64,000 nt of DNA. It comes from Candidatus Aenigmatarchaeota archaeon (GTDB lineage: Archaea; Aenigmatarchaeota; Aenigmatarchaeia; PWEA01; JACQIF01). The position numbers were made by a program, and so were the translations under genes. Below the pieces are notes generated by a model, which was given only the letters and a program-made list of their open reading frames with translations, did not search any database and had not been told where the DNA came from. The DNA is taken from the NCBI GenBank assembly GCA_016432325.1, contig CP066684.1, positions 517,018-581,017 of the forward strand, written 5' to 3'. Of the stretch, positions 16,126-24,284 are shown in pieces. Each line of letters begins with the position of its first letter. Within the stretch, counting starts at the first letter, position 1.

Positions 16126-16755
16126 ATGGGCTACTCAGACTCTCTCGCCAAGTGGTTTTTCGAACACGGAGCAGTTTCTGTCGCGTGCGAGGAGGAGCTT
16201 CTCTGGTACGCGGACCACCCTCCTGTGAGGCTGGATGTCCAGAGACTCCTTTCCGACGGATCCGGCGCCAAGATAGTCGTGGATGGCATGGCGCATATCG
16301 TACGCGAACGGAAGATGAAATACGAACGCATACTGGGAGCGAAGCAGGAAGACGACTCTCTTGCGCTGCGTATCGCAGACAAGTTGAAATGCGGACACTC
16401 CCGCAGATTCGCGTCCGACACGAACGTCCTTATAGTTTCCGGGTGTCTCGGCGATTGCACTACCGAAACAAGAAAGATTCGGACTCTCAGGGACCTGGGA
16501 GCCAACATAGATAATCTCCTGTCGGTGTTCGATTACCAGCTGCCTGAGGCAAGAGAACGGCTTGACGGGAGAATGCCGCCGCACAGAAACGAGAGATCCC
16601 TGAACTATCCGTGCATGCCGTTTGCATTGCTGACGTTTAACCAGCTGGCCGCATACGCCGAGAAACGCGGGCTGTGGCCGGCAGACACGCTGTCGGGCCT
16701 GAGAAGCGTCCACGAAGAAAAGATAGCAGAGTCTATCCTGACAAAACGAGCATGA
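16126..16755 (+). CDS. Hypothetical protein, 209 aa, Cys-containing
   Basis: A soluble protein with a scattered Cys set (ACEEE, LKCGHSRRF, VSGCLGDCTTE) that could bind a metal. No known fold recognised. It is the last gene of the small plus-strand unit and converges on rfcL with an 18-nt gap. Confidence 0.55.
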   Translation: MGYSDSLAKWFFEHGAVSVACEEELLWYADHPPVRLDVQRLLSDGSGAKIVVDGMAHIVRERKMKYERILGAKQEDDSLALRIADKLKCGHSRRFASDTNVLIVSGCLGDCTTETRKIRTLRDLGANIDNLLSVFDYQLPEARERLDGRMPPHRNERSLNYPCMPFALLTFNQLAAYAEKRGLWPADTLSGLRSVHEEKIAESILTKRA

Positions 16756-16773
16756 CTCAACGCCGACTGCACA

Positions 16774-17976
16774 TCAGGAGAACAGGGTTATCTCGTCTTC
16801 TGTCAACCCTGCATTGGACAGCTGCGCCGCGAACTCGGGGTCGTTCCTGACCATCACGGAAAGGAGCGGCGCCACATCGCGCACGATCTTCCTCGAGGAC
16901 GCGTGCACCTGCGGCGTCAGCTTCTCGCAGGCCGAACGCATCGCGTTGCGCCTGGCCCGCGTGCGCGCGTAGGCGATGAGCCTCTGCGGCGGTGCGTAGC
17001 GCGTGAACTTCTCGTACGCGCCGCGCTTCGCGAGCGCGACTCCGCCGCACATCACGTCCCGCATGTATTTCATGAATCTCCAGTTTTGGTACTTGCGCAC
17101 GCGCGAGTGCATCACGTCCGCGGCGGCCAGCGCCTCGAACGCCTTTGCGATTTCCTGCGGATCCCCGTATTCGTTCGTGATATTCTGCTCGAGCCACCAG
17201 AACATTTCCTCGGTGTCCTTGTCTATGCGTTCTATCGCGTCGACGGCCGTCGTGAGCGTGCGCGTCTTGAATATTATGCGCATCGCCTCGAAGACGTTCT
17301 GCTCCTGCTCCCTGTAACCGAGCGCGTCGGCGTGTCCCTTTTCTATCTTCTTCCTGCCGATTGAAAGGGTCTCCATGTCGGTCAAAGCCGCGCGGAAATC
17401 CCCGCCGGAGGTGCGCGCGACGTGTTTGAGCGCGTCGTCGTCGCATTCTATTCCTTCTATCTTGCATATCGTGCGCAGGCGCGCGACCATGCTGTTTAGA
17501 TGGACCTTCCCGAATGGAATCATCGCGACGTGGCTTCGCAGCGTCTTGAGCTTCTCGTCGTAGGGATCGTTGGCAGTGAGCGCGACGGGGAAACGGGATT
17601 CCCCGAGAATCTTTATCAGCGCGCCGACTCCTCCGCGGTCTTCCTTGCCGGAAAGGCCGTCTACTTCGTCCACAAGAATTATCTTGCCTCTGCGAAAAAT
17701 ACTCTGCTGCCTTGACGCACCTCCCAGAAGCGCTTGCATGGCCTCGGCATTGCGGGTATCCGACGCGTTTATTTCTATTATGTCAAGGCTTCGCTCCCTG
17801 GCCAGCGCGTGCACAAGCGAGGTCTTTCCTGTTCCGGGACCGCCGTGAAGAAGCGCGGCCTGCGAACCCGGCTGCCAAGAGTCATACCAGTACAGGAACG
17901 CGTCCATGGCCTTCGACTGTCCTATCATTTCGTTCAGTTTCTTTGGAGAATACCTGTCAACCCATCTGTTCGTAAT
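16774..17976 (-). CDS. rfcL: Replication factor C large subunit, AUU start
   Basis: The clamp-loader large subunit that opens PCNA with RfcS. The expected N-terminus RWVDRYSPKKLNEMIGQ is encoded from 17976; the first in-frame ATG (17928) would delete it. Between the upstream in-frame stop (17991-17989) and that ATG there is no ATG, GTG or TTG. ATT at 17976 follows GGAGG (17987-17983) at 6-nt spacing, so AUU is the likely start, giving 400 aa. GGPGTGKT lies at 45-52, then Walker B DEVD. It overlaps the upstream gene by 43 nt and is short for RfcL. Confidence 0.88.
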   Translation of the reverse strand: MTNRWVDRYSPKKLNEMIGQSKAMDAFLYWYDSWQPGSQAALLHGGPGTGKTSLVHALARERSLDIIEINASDTRNAEAMQALLGGASRQQSIFRRGKIILVDEVDGLSGKEDRGGVGALIKILGESRFPVALTANDPYDEKLKTLRSHVAMIPFGKVHLNSMVARLRTICKIEGIECDDDALKHVARTSGGDFRAALTDMETLSIGRKKIEKGHADALGYREQEQNVFEAMRIIFKTRTLTTAVDAIERIDKDTEEMFWWLEQNITNEYGDPQEIAKAFEALAAADVMHSRVRKYQNWRFMKYMRDVMCGGVALAKRGAYEKFTRYAPPQRLIAYARTRARRNAMRSACEKLTPQVHASSRKIVRDVAPLLSVMVRNDPEFAAQLSNAGLTEDEITLFS

Positions 17977-18476
17977 GAACCGCCTCCGTCAGAATCCACT
18001 TTCCTTACAACAAGCGGCGGCATCGCCAGCACCGCCATCAATATTCCGTGTGCGTCTATCCCCTTATCCGTTAGGACGTATGAATACAACAACTTTTCAC
18101 GACCTTCCACGCGGAACCTGTCCGTATAGCCTGTCTCGGAAAGCGTTCCCAGCGCGTGTCTCACGACACCTCTGACAGCCGTGTCCTTGCGCGTGTCTAC
18201 TACCACCTCGTTCATAGGAAGGTATGTATGCTCGAGGCCGTCGCAACTCCTTATTTCGTCGTACCCATCCACTAGAGCGCTGGTTAGACGGCGAACATTT
18301 ATCGGGCTGCGCGGTTTCATGCTCCTAACGGTGGCAATATAACAGTTACTCCTTTCCGAAATAGAAAGAGGGGCCGGCTCAGGACGGCATATGATTCCTT
18401 CAAATTCCTGAAGACACGTGTCTCTCGAGCGCCTGATAGCCGCAAACTCGCCCGGCTGCATCTTCTTTGTCATCAC
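17934..18476 (-). CDS. Hypothetical protein between rfcS and rfcL, 180 aa
   Basis: Not recognised. Residues ~95-150 (GVVRHALGTLSETGYTDRF, then LLYSYVLTDKGIDA) read like a winged helix, suggesting DNA binding. Its start overlaps the rfcS stop by 4 nt and its end overlaps the rfcL N-terminus by 43 nt, so all three are translated together. A role in replication or in controlling clamp-loader expression is inferred from position only. Confidence 0.6.
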   Translation of the reverse strand: MMTKKMQPGEFAAIRRSRDTCLQEFEGIICRPEPAPLSISERSNCYIATVRSMKPRSPINVRRLTSALVDGYDEIRSCDGLEHTYLPMNEVVVDTRKDTAVRGVVRHALGTLSETGYTDRFRVEGREKLLYSYVLTDKGIDAHGILMAVLAMPPLVVRKVDSDGGGSLRTDGLTGILQRN

Positions 18477-19420
18477 AGCACCCCGAGCTTCGCAAGATAC
18501 GCCTCCAGCTGTATCATCTGGTCGCCGCCTGAATCGATGCGGAACTCGCAGTCTCCGAGCGCCTCAATCATCCTCAATTTCTTCGCCTCTTCCACCGTCA
18601 GACCGTATATCGTGCGATGTATCTCTTTCACGACATCCTCGCCGGATATTCCTTGGTTCACGAGAATGTCGTACAGCTTCTTGCGCGCGTCCTGGAAGTT
18701 CCTTTCCACGGCAAACATAACCATCTCCTTCACGTCCTCGGGACGCGCCTGCGCAGCGACTGCGTATACGCTCTCATCGGTAACTTCTTTTCCATGCACC
18801 GCGCACGCCTGCAGCAGATTTATCGAGCGCCGCATGTCTCCCTCGGTGATGTGCATTATCGCGTCCAGTCCTTCCGTCGAGATGCGAACGCCCTCTGTTT
18901 TGGATATGTGTTCTAGCATCTCCTTTGCTTCGCCTGCTTTCAGGCGCGAGAAGCGGAACACGGCGCATCTCGACTGTATCGGATCTATGATTCGCGAAGA
19001 GTAGTTGGCGCTCAGAATGAAGCGCGTGGTGTTGGTGTAGTTCTCCATCGTCCTGCGCAAAGCCTGCTGCGCTTCAGGCGTCAGCGCGTCGGCCTCGTCC
19101 AGAAGTATTATCTTGAAGGGGGCATTTCCTATAGTGCGCGTCCGCGCGAAGTCCTTGACCTGATTGCGTATGACGTCGATGCCTCTCGCATCAGACGCGT
19201 TCAGTTCCAGATAGCTGGCCTTCCACCCGTCGCCGTAAAGTTCGTGCGCTATGCAGAGGGCGGCCGTTGTTTTTCCCGTGCCGGCCGGCCCGGCGAAAAG
19301 CATATGCGGTACGCCTTTTTCTTTTACAAATCCTTTTAGCCTGGAGACTATCTCCTTGTGGCCGACAATCTCGTCCAGCTTCTTAGGCCTGTACTTCTCC
19401 GACCAAATCTCCAAACCCAC
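18473..19420 (-). CDS. rfcS: Replication factor C small subunit
   Basis: The AAA+ clamp-loader subunit; four copies assemble with RfcL. The 315 residues have the RFC box W-SEKYRPKKLDEIVG at the N-terminus, Walker A GPAGTGKT (44-51), Walker B LLDEADAL, sensor 1 LSANYSS, the SRC arginine-finger motif and a C-terminal collar domain. Length is normal. First gene of the rfcS-180aa-rfcL unit. Confidence 0.96.
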   Translation of the reverse strand: MGLEIWSEKYRPKKLDEIVGHKEIVSRLKGFVKEKGVPHMLFAGPAGTGKTTAALCIAHELYGDGWKASYLELNASDARGIDVIRNQVKDFARTRTIGNAPFKIILLDEADALTPEAQQALRRTMENYTNTTRFILSANYSSRIIDPIQSRCAVFRFSRLKAGEAKEMLEHISKTEGVRISTEGLDAIMHITEGDMRRSINLLQACAVHGKEVTDESVYAVAAQARPEDVKEMVMFAVERNFQDARKKLYDILVNQGISGEDVVKEIHRTIYGLTVEEAKKLRMIEALGDCEFRIDSGGDQMIQLEAYLAKLGVL

Positions 19421-19499
19421 ACCCCACTTTAAGGTTTATCTGTTGGCCTCTCATATTTTAATACGTGTTAAGCAGGGGGCCGTTTGCAATGGTGATTCT

Positions 19500-20009
19500 A
19501 TGATAATCGCGGTCAGCGGCACTCCCGGAACAGGGAAGACCGAAGTTGCGCGTCTTCTGGCCGCGCTCTTGGACTACTCATACATAGACCTCAATGAGCT
19601 CTGCGAGCATGCAGGCCTTATCTCTGGAGTGGATCGCGCGCGCGACGCGAAACTGGTAGATACGAACAAACTCAAGACTCTCCACGTCTCGGACAACGCT
19701 GTCGTCGACGGCCATCTGGCGCATTACCTGAAGGCAGACGTTTACGTGATACTGCGCGCAAATCCTGACGTCGTCAGACAGCGAATGGAGCAGAGAGGAT
19801 GGAATCCGAAGAAAGTCGGAGAGAATGTGGAAGCAGAACTTATCGGCGTGTGTTCTGTGGAAGCGCGCGAACTGTGGGATAACGTAATGGACGTCGACAC
19901 GTCGACGCTCATGCCTCAAAAGGCCGCGCGGATGATATACAACTGGATCATGCGCAAGCGCTTCGCGAACGACCCGATAGACTGGACACTGAAGGGGTAC
20001 GAGCCTTAG
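19500..20009 (+). CDS. AK6/Fap7-type adenylate kinase-NTPase
   Basis: A P-loop NTPase with GTPGTGKT at 7-14, DLNELCEHAGLI and a basic lid (RMEQRGWNPKKVGENVEAEL). In archaea and eukaryotes this family acts as an adenylate kinase and in small-ribosomal-subunit maturation with uS11. 169 aa is normal. ATG 19500 was chosen because MIIAVSGTPGTGKT is the conserved N-terminus; the frame extends upstream into rfcS antisense sequence. Confidence 0.88.
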   Translation: MIIAVSGTPGTGKTEVARLLAALLDYSYIDLNELCEHAGLISGVDRARDAKLVDTNKLKTLHVSDNAVVDGHLAHYLKADVYVILRANPDVVRQRMEQRGWNPKKVGENVEAELIGVCSVEARELWDNVMDVDTSTLMPQKAARMIYNWIMRKRFANDPIDWTLKGYEP

Positions 20010-20047
20010 GAAAGTTTAAGTATTAGGACGCCGTTTTCTTCGCGGGG

Positions 20048-20887
20048 ATGTGGATGAATCTGATGAACACCGCAAAAACGTTCGCGCTGCTCAGCGTACT
20101 CACAGGAATCCTTCTTGCCATAGGTTACTACGTCGGCGGCTCCTCTGGCGTGCTCGTCGCGTTCGCGCTTTCTGTCGTGATAAACTTCGTCTCGTACTGG
20201 TGGTCTGACAAGATTGTGCTGAAGATGTACGGCGCCAAGACTGTCGAACGCAAGGACGCTCCGTGGTTGCACGACACAGTCGAACGCCTCTGTAAGGACG
20301 CGGGTCTTCCGAAACCGCCCATCTATCTCGTACGAACGAATGCGCCCAACGCCTTCGCGACAGGCCGCAACCCGCAACACGCGGCAGTTGCCGTTACAAC
20401 CGGCCTCATGGACGCCCTTGAAAAAGACGAGGTGGCGGCCGTGCTCGCGCACGAAATAGGCCACGTCGCCAATAGGGACACTCTCATTTCCACGATGGCC
20501 GCGACTCTCGCCGGCGCGATAACGTGGATAGCTCACGCGGCCCTTTTCGCCGGAGACAGGAACCGCAGCGCCGCCGGTGCGCTCGCCATGATGATAGTAG
20601 TTCCCATAGCCGCCTCTCTCGTACGTCTTGCAATCTCGCGCTCGCGCGAGTTCGGGGCCGACACGTTCGGCGCGCACGTCTCCGGCCAACCGCTGAAACT
20701 CGCATCCGCGCTGCAGAAGATAGAGCACGCCGCGCGCGGCGTCCGCATGAACGCCGAGCCCGCGACGGCGCACATGTTCATAATCAACCCTCTGACCGCC
20801 GAGAACCTCGCAGGCCTGTTTTCCACGCATCCGCCGACGGCCGAGCGCGTCAGACGGTTGAAGGAAATGGCCAAGGAAGGGTCCTAG
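20048..20887 (+). CDS. htpX: HtpX-type membrane zinc metalloprotease (M48)
   Basis: A membrane-bound quality-control protease. Two N-terminal membrane segments (~8-27, ~32-52) precede the catalytic zinc motif HEIGH at ~136-140 and a second hydrophobic pair. The third ligand Glu lies in SREFGAD (~205). The HPPTAERVRRL end is typical of HtpX. 279 aa is normal. Confidence 0.93.
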   Translation: MWMNLMNTAKTFALLSVLTGILLAIGYYVGGSSGVLVAFALSVVINFVSYWWSDKIVLKMYGAKTVERKDAPWLHDTVERLCKDAGLPKPPIYLVRTNAPNAFATGRNPQHAAVAVTTGLMDALEKDEVAAVLAHEIGHVANRDTLISTMAATLAGAITWIAHAALFAGDRNRSAAGALAMMIVVPIAASLVRLAISRSREFGADTFGAHVSGQPLKLASALQKIEHAARGVRMNAEPATAHMFIINPLTAENLAGLFSTHPPTAERVRRLKEMAKEGS

Positions 20888-20904
20888 GGCATTTATATAC
20901 TTGT

Positions 20905-20916
20905 TACTAGCTAGTA
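20905..20916 (+). promoter_or_regulatory. Palindrome between TATA box and start codon
   Basis: TACTAGCTAGTA is a perfect 12-nt palindrome located between the TATA box ATTTATATAC (20891-20900) and the ATG at 20932. A partial second copy (AGTACT) follows. The position is right for a repressor blocking polymerase at the initiation site. Confidence 0.4.
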
Positions 20917-20931
20917 GTACTAGGTGTGGTC

Positions 20932-21609
20932 ATGGAACGCATAGTCTACGGCATAGGCGAGGTTCACGACTGGGCGCCGCGGCTGGACAACGCGATGGCG
21001 GCATTTGCTTCCATCACGGCCAAGATGTCGCCCGACACGGAGGAAAGCGGTCTTCTCGCAAAACGCGCCCACACGTTCAGAGCAAGCGCGGACGGCACTT
21101 CCAGGCAAATAATGAAACGAAATCTGGCTGCAAGAAGAATTCTCGACTATATCCAACCCGAAGTGGTGTTTGTTGAAAGGGGTTCGGATGGTCTCAGGGC
21201 TGCCGGGTATGGCGGCTCCGTGGTTCAGATGGACCCCTATGTTCCGGCCATGGCAGAATACCAGAAAGGGGTCGAAAAGTCGACGGCGAGAGTGTACGAA
21301 CTGGCCGGCGGTCTGAGAGAAATCTCCGATATCTTGAGAACATCCGTCTCCGAGGAGGAAATCGAGGAGTGCAAGGCCCTTTCCGTGGCGATTGCAACAG
21401 AAGCGTTCCGTGAGCTGACAGAATGCCAGAAGACACTGCCTCCGTCGGAGGAGCGCGAGCTCGTCTGGACAGACGTCATAGACAAGAACTGGAGAAAGAA
21501 CGCCGTTGTCTGGGTCGGCGCCGCGCATCTCCGATCAGACGCGCTGCCTTCTCGGCTCATGGAACGCGGGATTGAAACGCGCGTGCTTCACTCTGATAGT
21601 ATGGAATAG
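20932..21609 (+). CDS. TIKI/TraB/ChaN-superfamily-like protein
   Basis: The N-terminus YGIGEVHD, PEVVFVERG in the middle and VVWVGAAHLRSDALPSRLMERGIETRV at the end follow the G-E-x-H ... V-x-E-R ... G-x-x-H pattern of the TIKI/TraB/EreA superfamily of metal-dependent hydrolases or haem-binding proteins. No membrane segment. Start ATG 20932 rather than the in-frame GTG 20926. A distant relative with the same plan is encoded at 45346-46002. Confidence 0.5.
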   Translation: MERIVYGIGEVHDWAPRLDNAMAAFASITAKMSPDTEESGLLAKRAHTFRASADGTSRQIMKRNLAARRILDYIQPEVVFVERGSDGLRAAGYGGSVVQMDPYVPAMAEYQKGVEKSTARVYELAGGLREISDILRTSVSEEEIEECKALSVAIATEAFRELTECQKTLPPSEERELVWTDVIDKNWRKNAVVWVGAAHLRSDALPSRLMERGIETRVLHSDSME

Positions 21610-21655
21610 GCGAGCGCGCGTGGCGTTTAAGTAGATTCCTGTGTTCTTTCATAAC

Positions 21656-22021
21656 ATGGGACCGGAGAATCTGAAGACTGACTGGAACATTGCGACCTCT
21701 GATGTATCCATCCCCGGCGGCTATGCGCTGGCCGGCGTGTGGACAGGTTGTTTACTTCAGCCGGGAATCCCCGACGAGGTGAGGATGTCGGGTGCTCTGA
21801 TCGATGCCGCGCTGCTTTTCACGTCCACACTCATATTGGGGAAGGTCTATGGCGCTTACAATAATATCGCTAAACGTATCGACGAAACGGGACCCAGTTT
21901 CAAGCACATGCGTCCTGGTATATTTAGAAAACTGTCACGCATAGCGGCCGAAGAGAGAGGCAAACTTGCAGAATACAACGCCGCGCTGAAGGATTACGAG
22001 AGCCTCATGCAGACGCCTTGA
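21656..22021 (+). CDS. Hypothetical protein with membrane segments, 121 aa
   Basis: Hydrophobic stretches near residues 23-40 (GGYALAGVWTGCLLQPGI) and 49-65, then a basic, helical C-terminus. A TATA-like TTTAAGTAG centred ~27 nt upstream of ATG 21656 supports a leaderless start; the longer frame begins at 21641. No family recognised. Confidence 0.5.
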   Translation: MGPENLKTDWNIATSDVSIPGGYALAGVWTGCLLQPGIPDEVRMSGALIDAALLFTSTLILGKVYGAYNNIAKRIDETGPSFKHMRPGIFRKLSRIAAEERGKLAEYNAALKDYESLMQTP

Positions 22022-22063
22022 TGGCGTTTAAATAGACTTCCGACAATGAGTTCTCTGATTCCA

Positions 22064-22231
22064 ATGTCCAAAGACATCGCGTACGCGCGCCTGTTCAGCA
22101 GCGTATACATCTGCATGCACTGCAACGCCAAGATACGCGCGCAGGGCGCCAAGGTGAAGCTGGGGAAGATTAAGTGCAGGAAGTGCGGCTCGAACGCGCT
22201 GCGCGTCAAGAGCAAGGAGTCGAGGGGTTAG
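22064..22231 (+). CDS. rpl40e: Ribosomal protein eL40
   Basis: A large-subunit zinc protein. It shows the eL40 pattern ARLFSSVYICMHCNAKIRA then KIKCRKCGSNALRVKSKE, with two CxxC knuckles. A TATA box TTTAAATA (22026-22033) lies ~35 nt upstream of ATG 22064; the earlier ATG 22046 lies only 17 nt from the box, so 22064 is preferred. It lies 1 nt before the DUF3467 gene. Confidence 0.8.
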   Translation: MSKDIAYARLFSSVYICMHCNAKIRAQGAKVKLGKIKCRKCGSNALRVKSKESRG

Positions 22232-22232
22232 G

Positions 22233-22574
22233 ATGGAACAGCGCAAGGTAAACGTCACCGTGGACCACACAGAGCCCGCGTTCTTCGCCGACACGCTCAC
22301 CGTGACGCACGGTCAGGAGAAATTCATTCTGGACTTCACGCAAGCAGTACCGCGCTTCGACACCATAGGCGAGGAGCGCCACCAGACAATCAACATCAAG
22401 CACAAGACACTCGTACTGGATCCGAAGGTGGCAAAGTCGATCCTGAATGTTCTGAAGGAAAACCTCGAAAGATACGAGCAGAGGTTCGGCCAGATAAAGA
22501 CTCCCAAGCCGAAGAAGGCCAAGAAGACGTCTGAGAAGCAGGCTCCGTCGAACGTTGCGAGCTATATAGGATAG
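22233..22574 (+). CDS. DUF3467 family protein
   Basis: A 113-residue protein with the DUF3467 pattern EPAFFADTLTVTHG, FILDFTQAVPRFD, HKTLVLDPKVAKSILNVLKENLERYE, followed by a Lys/Pro-rich tail. The family is widespread in archaea and bacteria and uncharacterised. Possibly cotranscribed with eL40. Confidence 0.8.
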   Translation: MEQRKVNVTVDHTEPAFFADTLTVTHGQEKFILDFTQAVPRFDTIGEERHQTINIKHKTLVLDPKVAKSILNVLKENLERYEQRFGQIKTPKPKKAKKTSEKQAPSNVASYIG

Positions 22575-22613
22575 CATCGGAAACCTTTTATACCGTTCGC
22601 GCGTACACGGCGC

Positions 22614-22919
22614 ATGGTTCTGGACAAGATTGCCGCGTACGTGAAAGAGCACGGCGTCACTAAATTCAAGTACCACACGTGGCGCAAGTTCGACAACGGC
22701 CGCGGGGAAATACGAATACTCGTATTGGACGACGGCGTGGCGCGCTGCGAATACCAGTGCGCGAAGTGCACGAACATCGGCTACGTCGAGGCCGAATGGA
22801 AACGCCCGTTCTCGACGGCGTGCGCGAAGTGCGGCGCGAAGATTGCGGTTCCGAAGCTGCGAGACGCCATGAAGCGAGAGATGAAGAAAGGGTCTGCGGA
22901 AGCGGGCGGCGAAGAGTAG
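22614..22919 (+). CDS. Zinc-ribbon protein, 101 aa
   Basis: A two-CxxC zinc ribbon (YQCAKCTNIGYVEAEW ... STACAKCGAK) follows an N-terminal basic domain (VTKFKYHTWRKF). The C-terminus is Lys/Glu-rich. The composition suggests nucleic-acid binding, but no specific family is recognised. A TATA-like CTTTTATACC lies ~27 nt upstream. Confidence 0.6.
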   Translation: MVLDKIAAYVKEHGVTKFKYHTWRKFDNGRGEIRILVLDDGVARCEYQCAKCTNIGYVEAEWKRPFSTACAKCGAKIAVPKLRDAMKREMKKGSAEAGGEE

Positions 22920-22954
22920 GCTATATATTCCTTTTCTGTCTCGACCTTAATCAC

Positions 22955-23042
22955 GCCCCAGTGGCTCAGTGGTAGAGCGCTTCCTTGGTATTCAGGAACG
23001 AACAGGAAGAAGTCACGCGTTCAATTCGCGTCTGGGGCTCCA
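22955..23042 (+). tRNA. tRNA-Thr (anticodon GGT) with a 13-nt intron
   Basis: Acceptor GCCCCAG/CTGGGGC, D-stem GCTC/GAGC, anticodon stem CTTCC/GGAAG, T-arm ACGCG-TTCAATT-CGCGT, discriminator U73 and an encoded CCA. The anticodon GGT is at 22987-22989. Intron 22991-23003 sits at the canonical 37/38 site; removing it leaves a 75-nt tRNA. TATA box CTATATAT begins at 22921. The intron is about the minimum that can still form a relaxed bulge-helix-bulge. Confidence 0.92.
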
Positions 23043-23069
23043 TTTATATCTCGCGCGCCAACTCTATGC

Positions 23070-24242
23070 ATGCGTGTGGCTCTGATGGTTCTTGTGCTTC
23101 TGACAGCCGGATGCATTTCCGGTTCTGAATATCAAAGCCAAGGTCAAGACTTCAGAATGCCGGCACAAAATGAATGCTCCGGCAACGGTACCGTTCCTCT
23201 TGCGTCCCCGATGCATCTGGACGACATCGGCATGATAATACCGATGGGCGACATGATAGGTTCGCACGTCACACCAATCGACCACATGTACTTCTCCCCG
23301 GCGGTTTTCCATTCCCCGCCCGACACCTACAACGTCTACGCTGACGCCGACGGAGTCATCGCCGGAATAGGGCGCGAACCGCTCTCGCCGGAAAACCAGT
23401 ACGACAAGTACCGCATCGAGATAAGGCACACGTGCGACTTTTACAGCATATACAATCTTCTCACGAGCCTTTCCGAAAACATCACGACCGTCACCGGAAC
23501 GATCGAACCCGGTAGTTACTCAAACAAACCCATCCACGTCAAGAAGGGGGACCTGCTCGGTAAAATCGGTGGGCAGACCTTGGACTTGAGCGTCAACTAT
23601 GATGAGGTCGTTCTCTCTGGATTCATCGTGCCTGAACATTACGCGGGCGAATCGTGGAAAATCCACACTGTGGACCCGTTCGACTATTTTGAGGAACCGG
23701 CCAGAACGCAGCTCCTTGCGAAAAACCTGAGGCAGGTTGAGCCCTTCGGGGGCAAGATTGACTATGACATCGATGGTCGGCTCGTCGGCAACTGGTTCGT
23801 CGAGGGAAGCGGAGGATTCCCTGCGAGGTACGTAGAGGACTCCTGGAAAAACCATCTTAGTTTTGCGTACGACCCCATCGATCCAACGCACATAGTCGTA
23901 TCGATAGGGAATTACGAAGCCCCGGAGAAAAATAGGCCGACAGACGCCACGCAACTGCAGTACGGCGTGCGCGGCAACGCGCCTGATCCAAAGGACGTTT
24001 CCGTGACGACCGGCCTCGTAAAGTACGAGCTCGTTGGTTCAGAATATGTACTTGGCTCCGAAGAGCCGTGGGATCACACGAGCTATGCGAGCGACATAAA
24101 AGCTGTAAGCGGAGATATTGTCAGGGGCGTCGTGTTGGTGCAACTGACTTCAGACAGGAAACTGAAGTTTGAAACGTTCCCCGGGGCGTCCGCGGCTCAG
24201 GTGGACGGCTTCACCGGAAACGCGCTGACTTACGAAAGATGA
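23070..24242 (+). CDS. Lipoprotein with M23/LytM-like domain
   Basis: Signal peptide with lipobox LLTAGC at residues 11-16, so it is membrane-anchored outside the cell. The segment IGSHVTPIDHMYF ... VYADADGVIAGIG ... YRIEIRHTCDFYSIYNLL resembles the lysostaphin-like M23 peptidase/hybrid-motif fold (residues ~65-170), followed by a ~200-residue C-terminal domain. The M23 metal ligands are not clearly complete, so enzymatic activity is doubtful. Leaderless start at 23070, ~25 nt after a TATA box. Confidence 0.6.
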   Translation: MRVALMVLVLLTAGCISGSEYQSQGQDFRMPAQNECSGNGTVPLASPMHLDDIGMIIPMGDMIGSHVTPIDHMYFSPAVFHSPPDTYNVYADADGVIAGIGREPLSPENQYDKYRIEIRHTCDFYSIYNLLTSLSENITTVTGTIEPGSYSNKPIHVKKGDLLGKIGGQTLDLSVNYDEVVLSGFIVPEHYAGESWKIHTVDPFDYFEEPARTQLLAKNLRQVEPFGGKIDYDIDGRLVGNWFVEGSGGFPARYVEDSWKNHLSFAYDPIDPTHIVVSIGNYEAPEKNRPTDATQLQYGVRGNAPDPKDVSVTTGLVKYELVGSEYVLGSEEPWDHTSYASDIKAVSGDIVRGVVLVQLTSDRKLKFETFPGASAAQVDGFTGNALTYER

Positions 24243-24284
24243 GCGCTATTTCGGGCTTTAATACATGCGGCGCTCACGCATCTT

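Noticed and set aside
16757-17467. 236-aa Arg-rich minus ORF in rfcL
   Set aside because: Out-of-frame shadow of rfcL with extreme Arg content typical of high-GC off-frame translation.
17926-17990. Frameshift joining the 180-aa protein to rfcL
   Set aside because: The 180-aa frame ends cleanly 43 nt into rfcL, and rfcL has its own SD and ATT start; no slippery sequence is seen.
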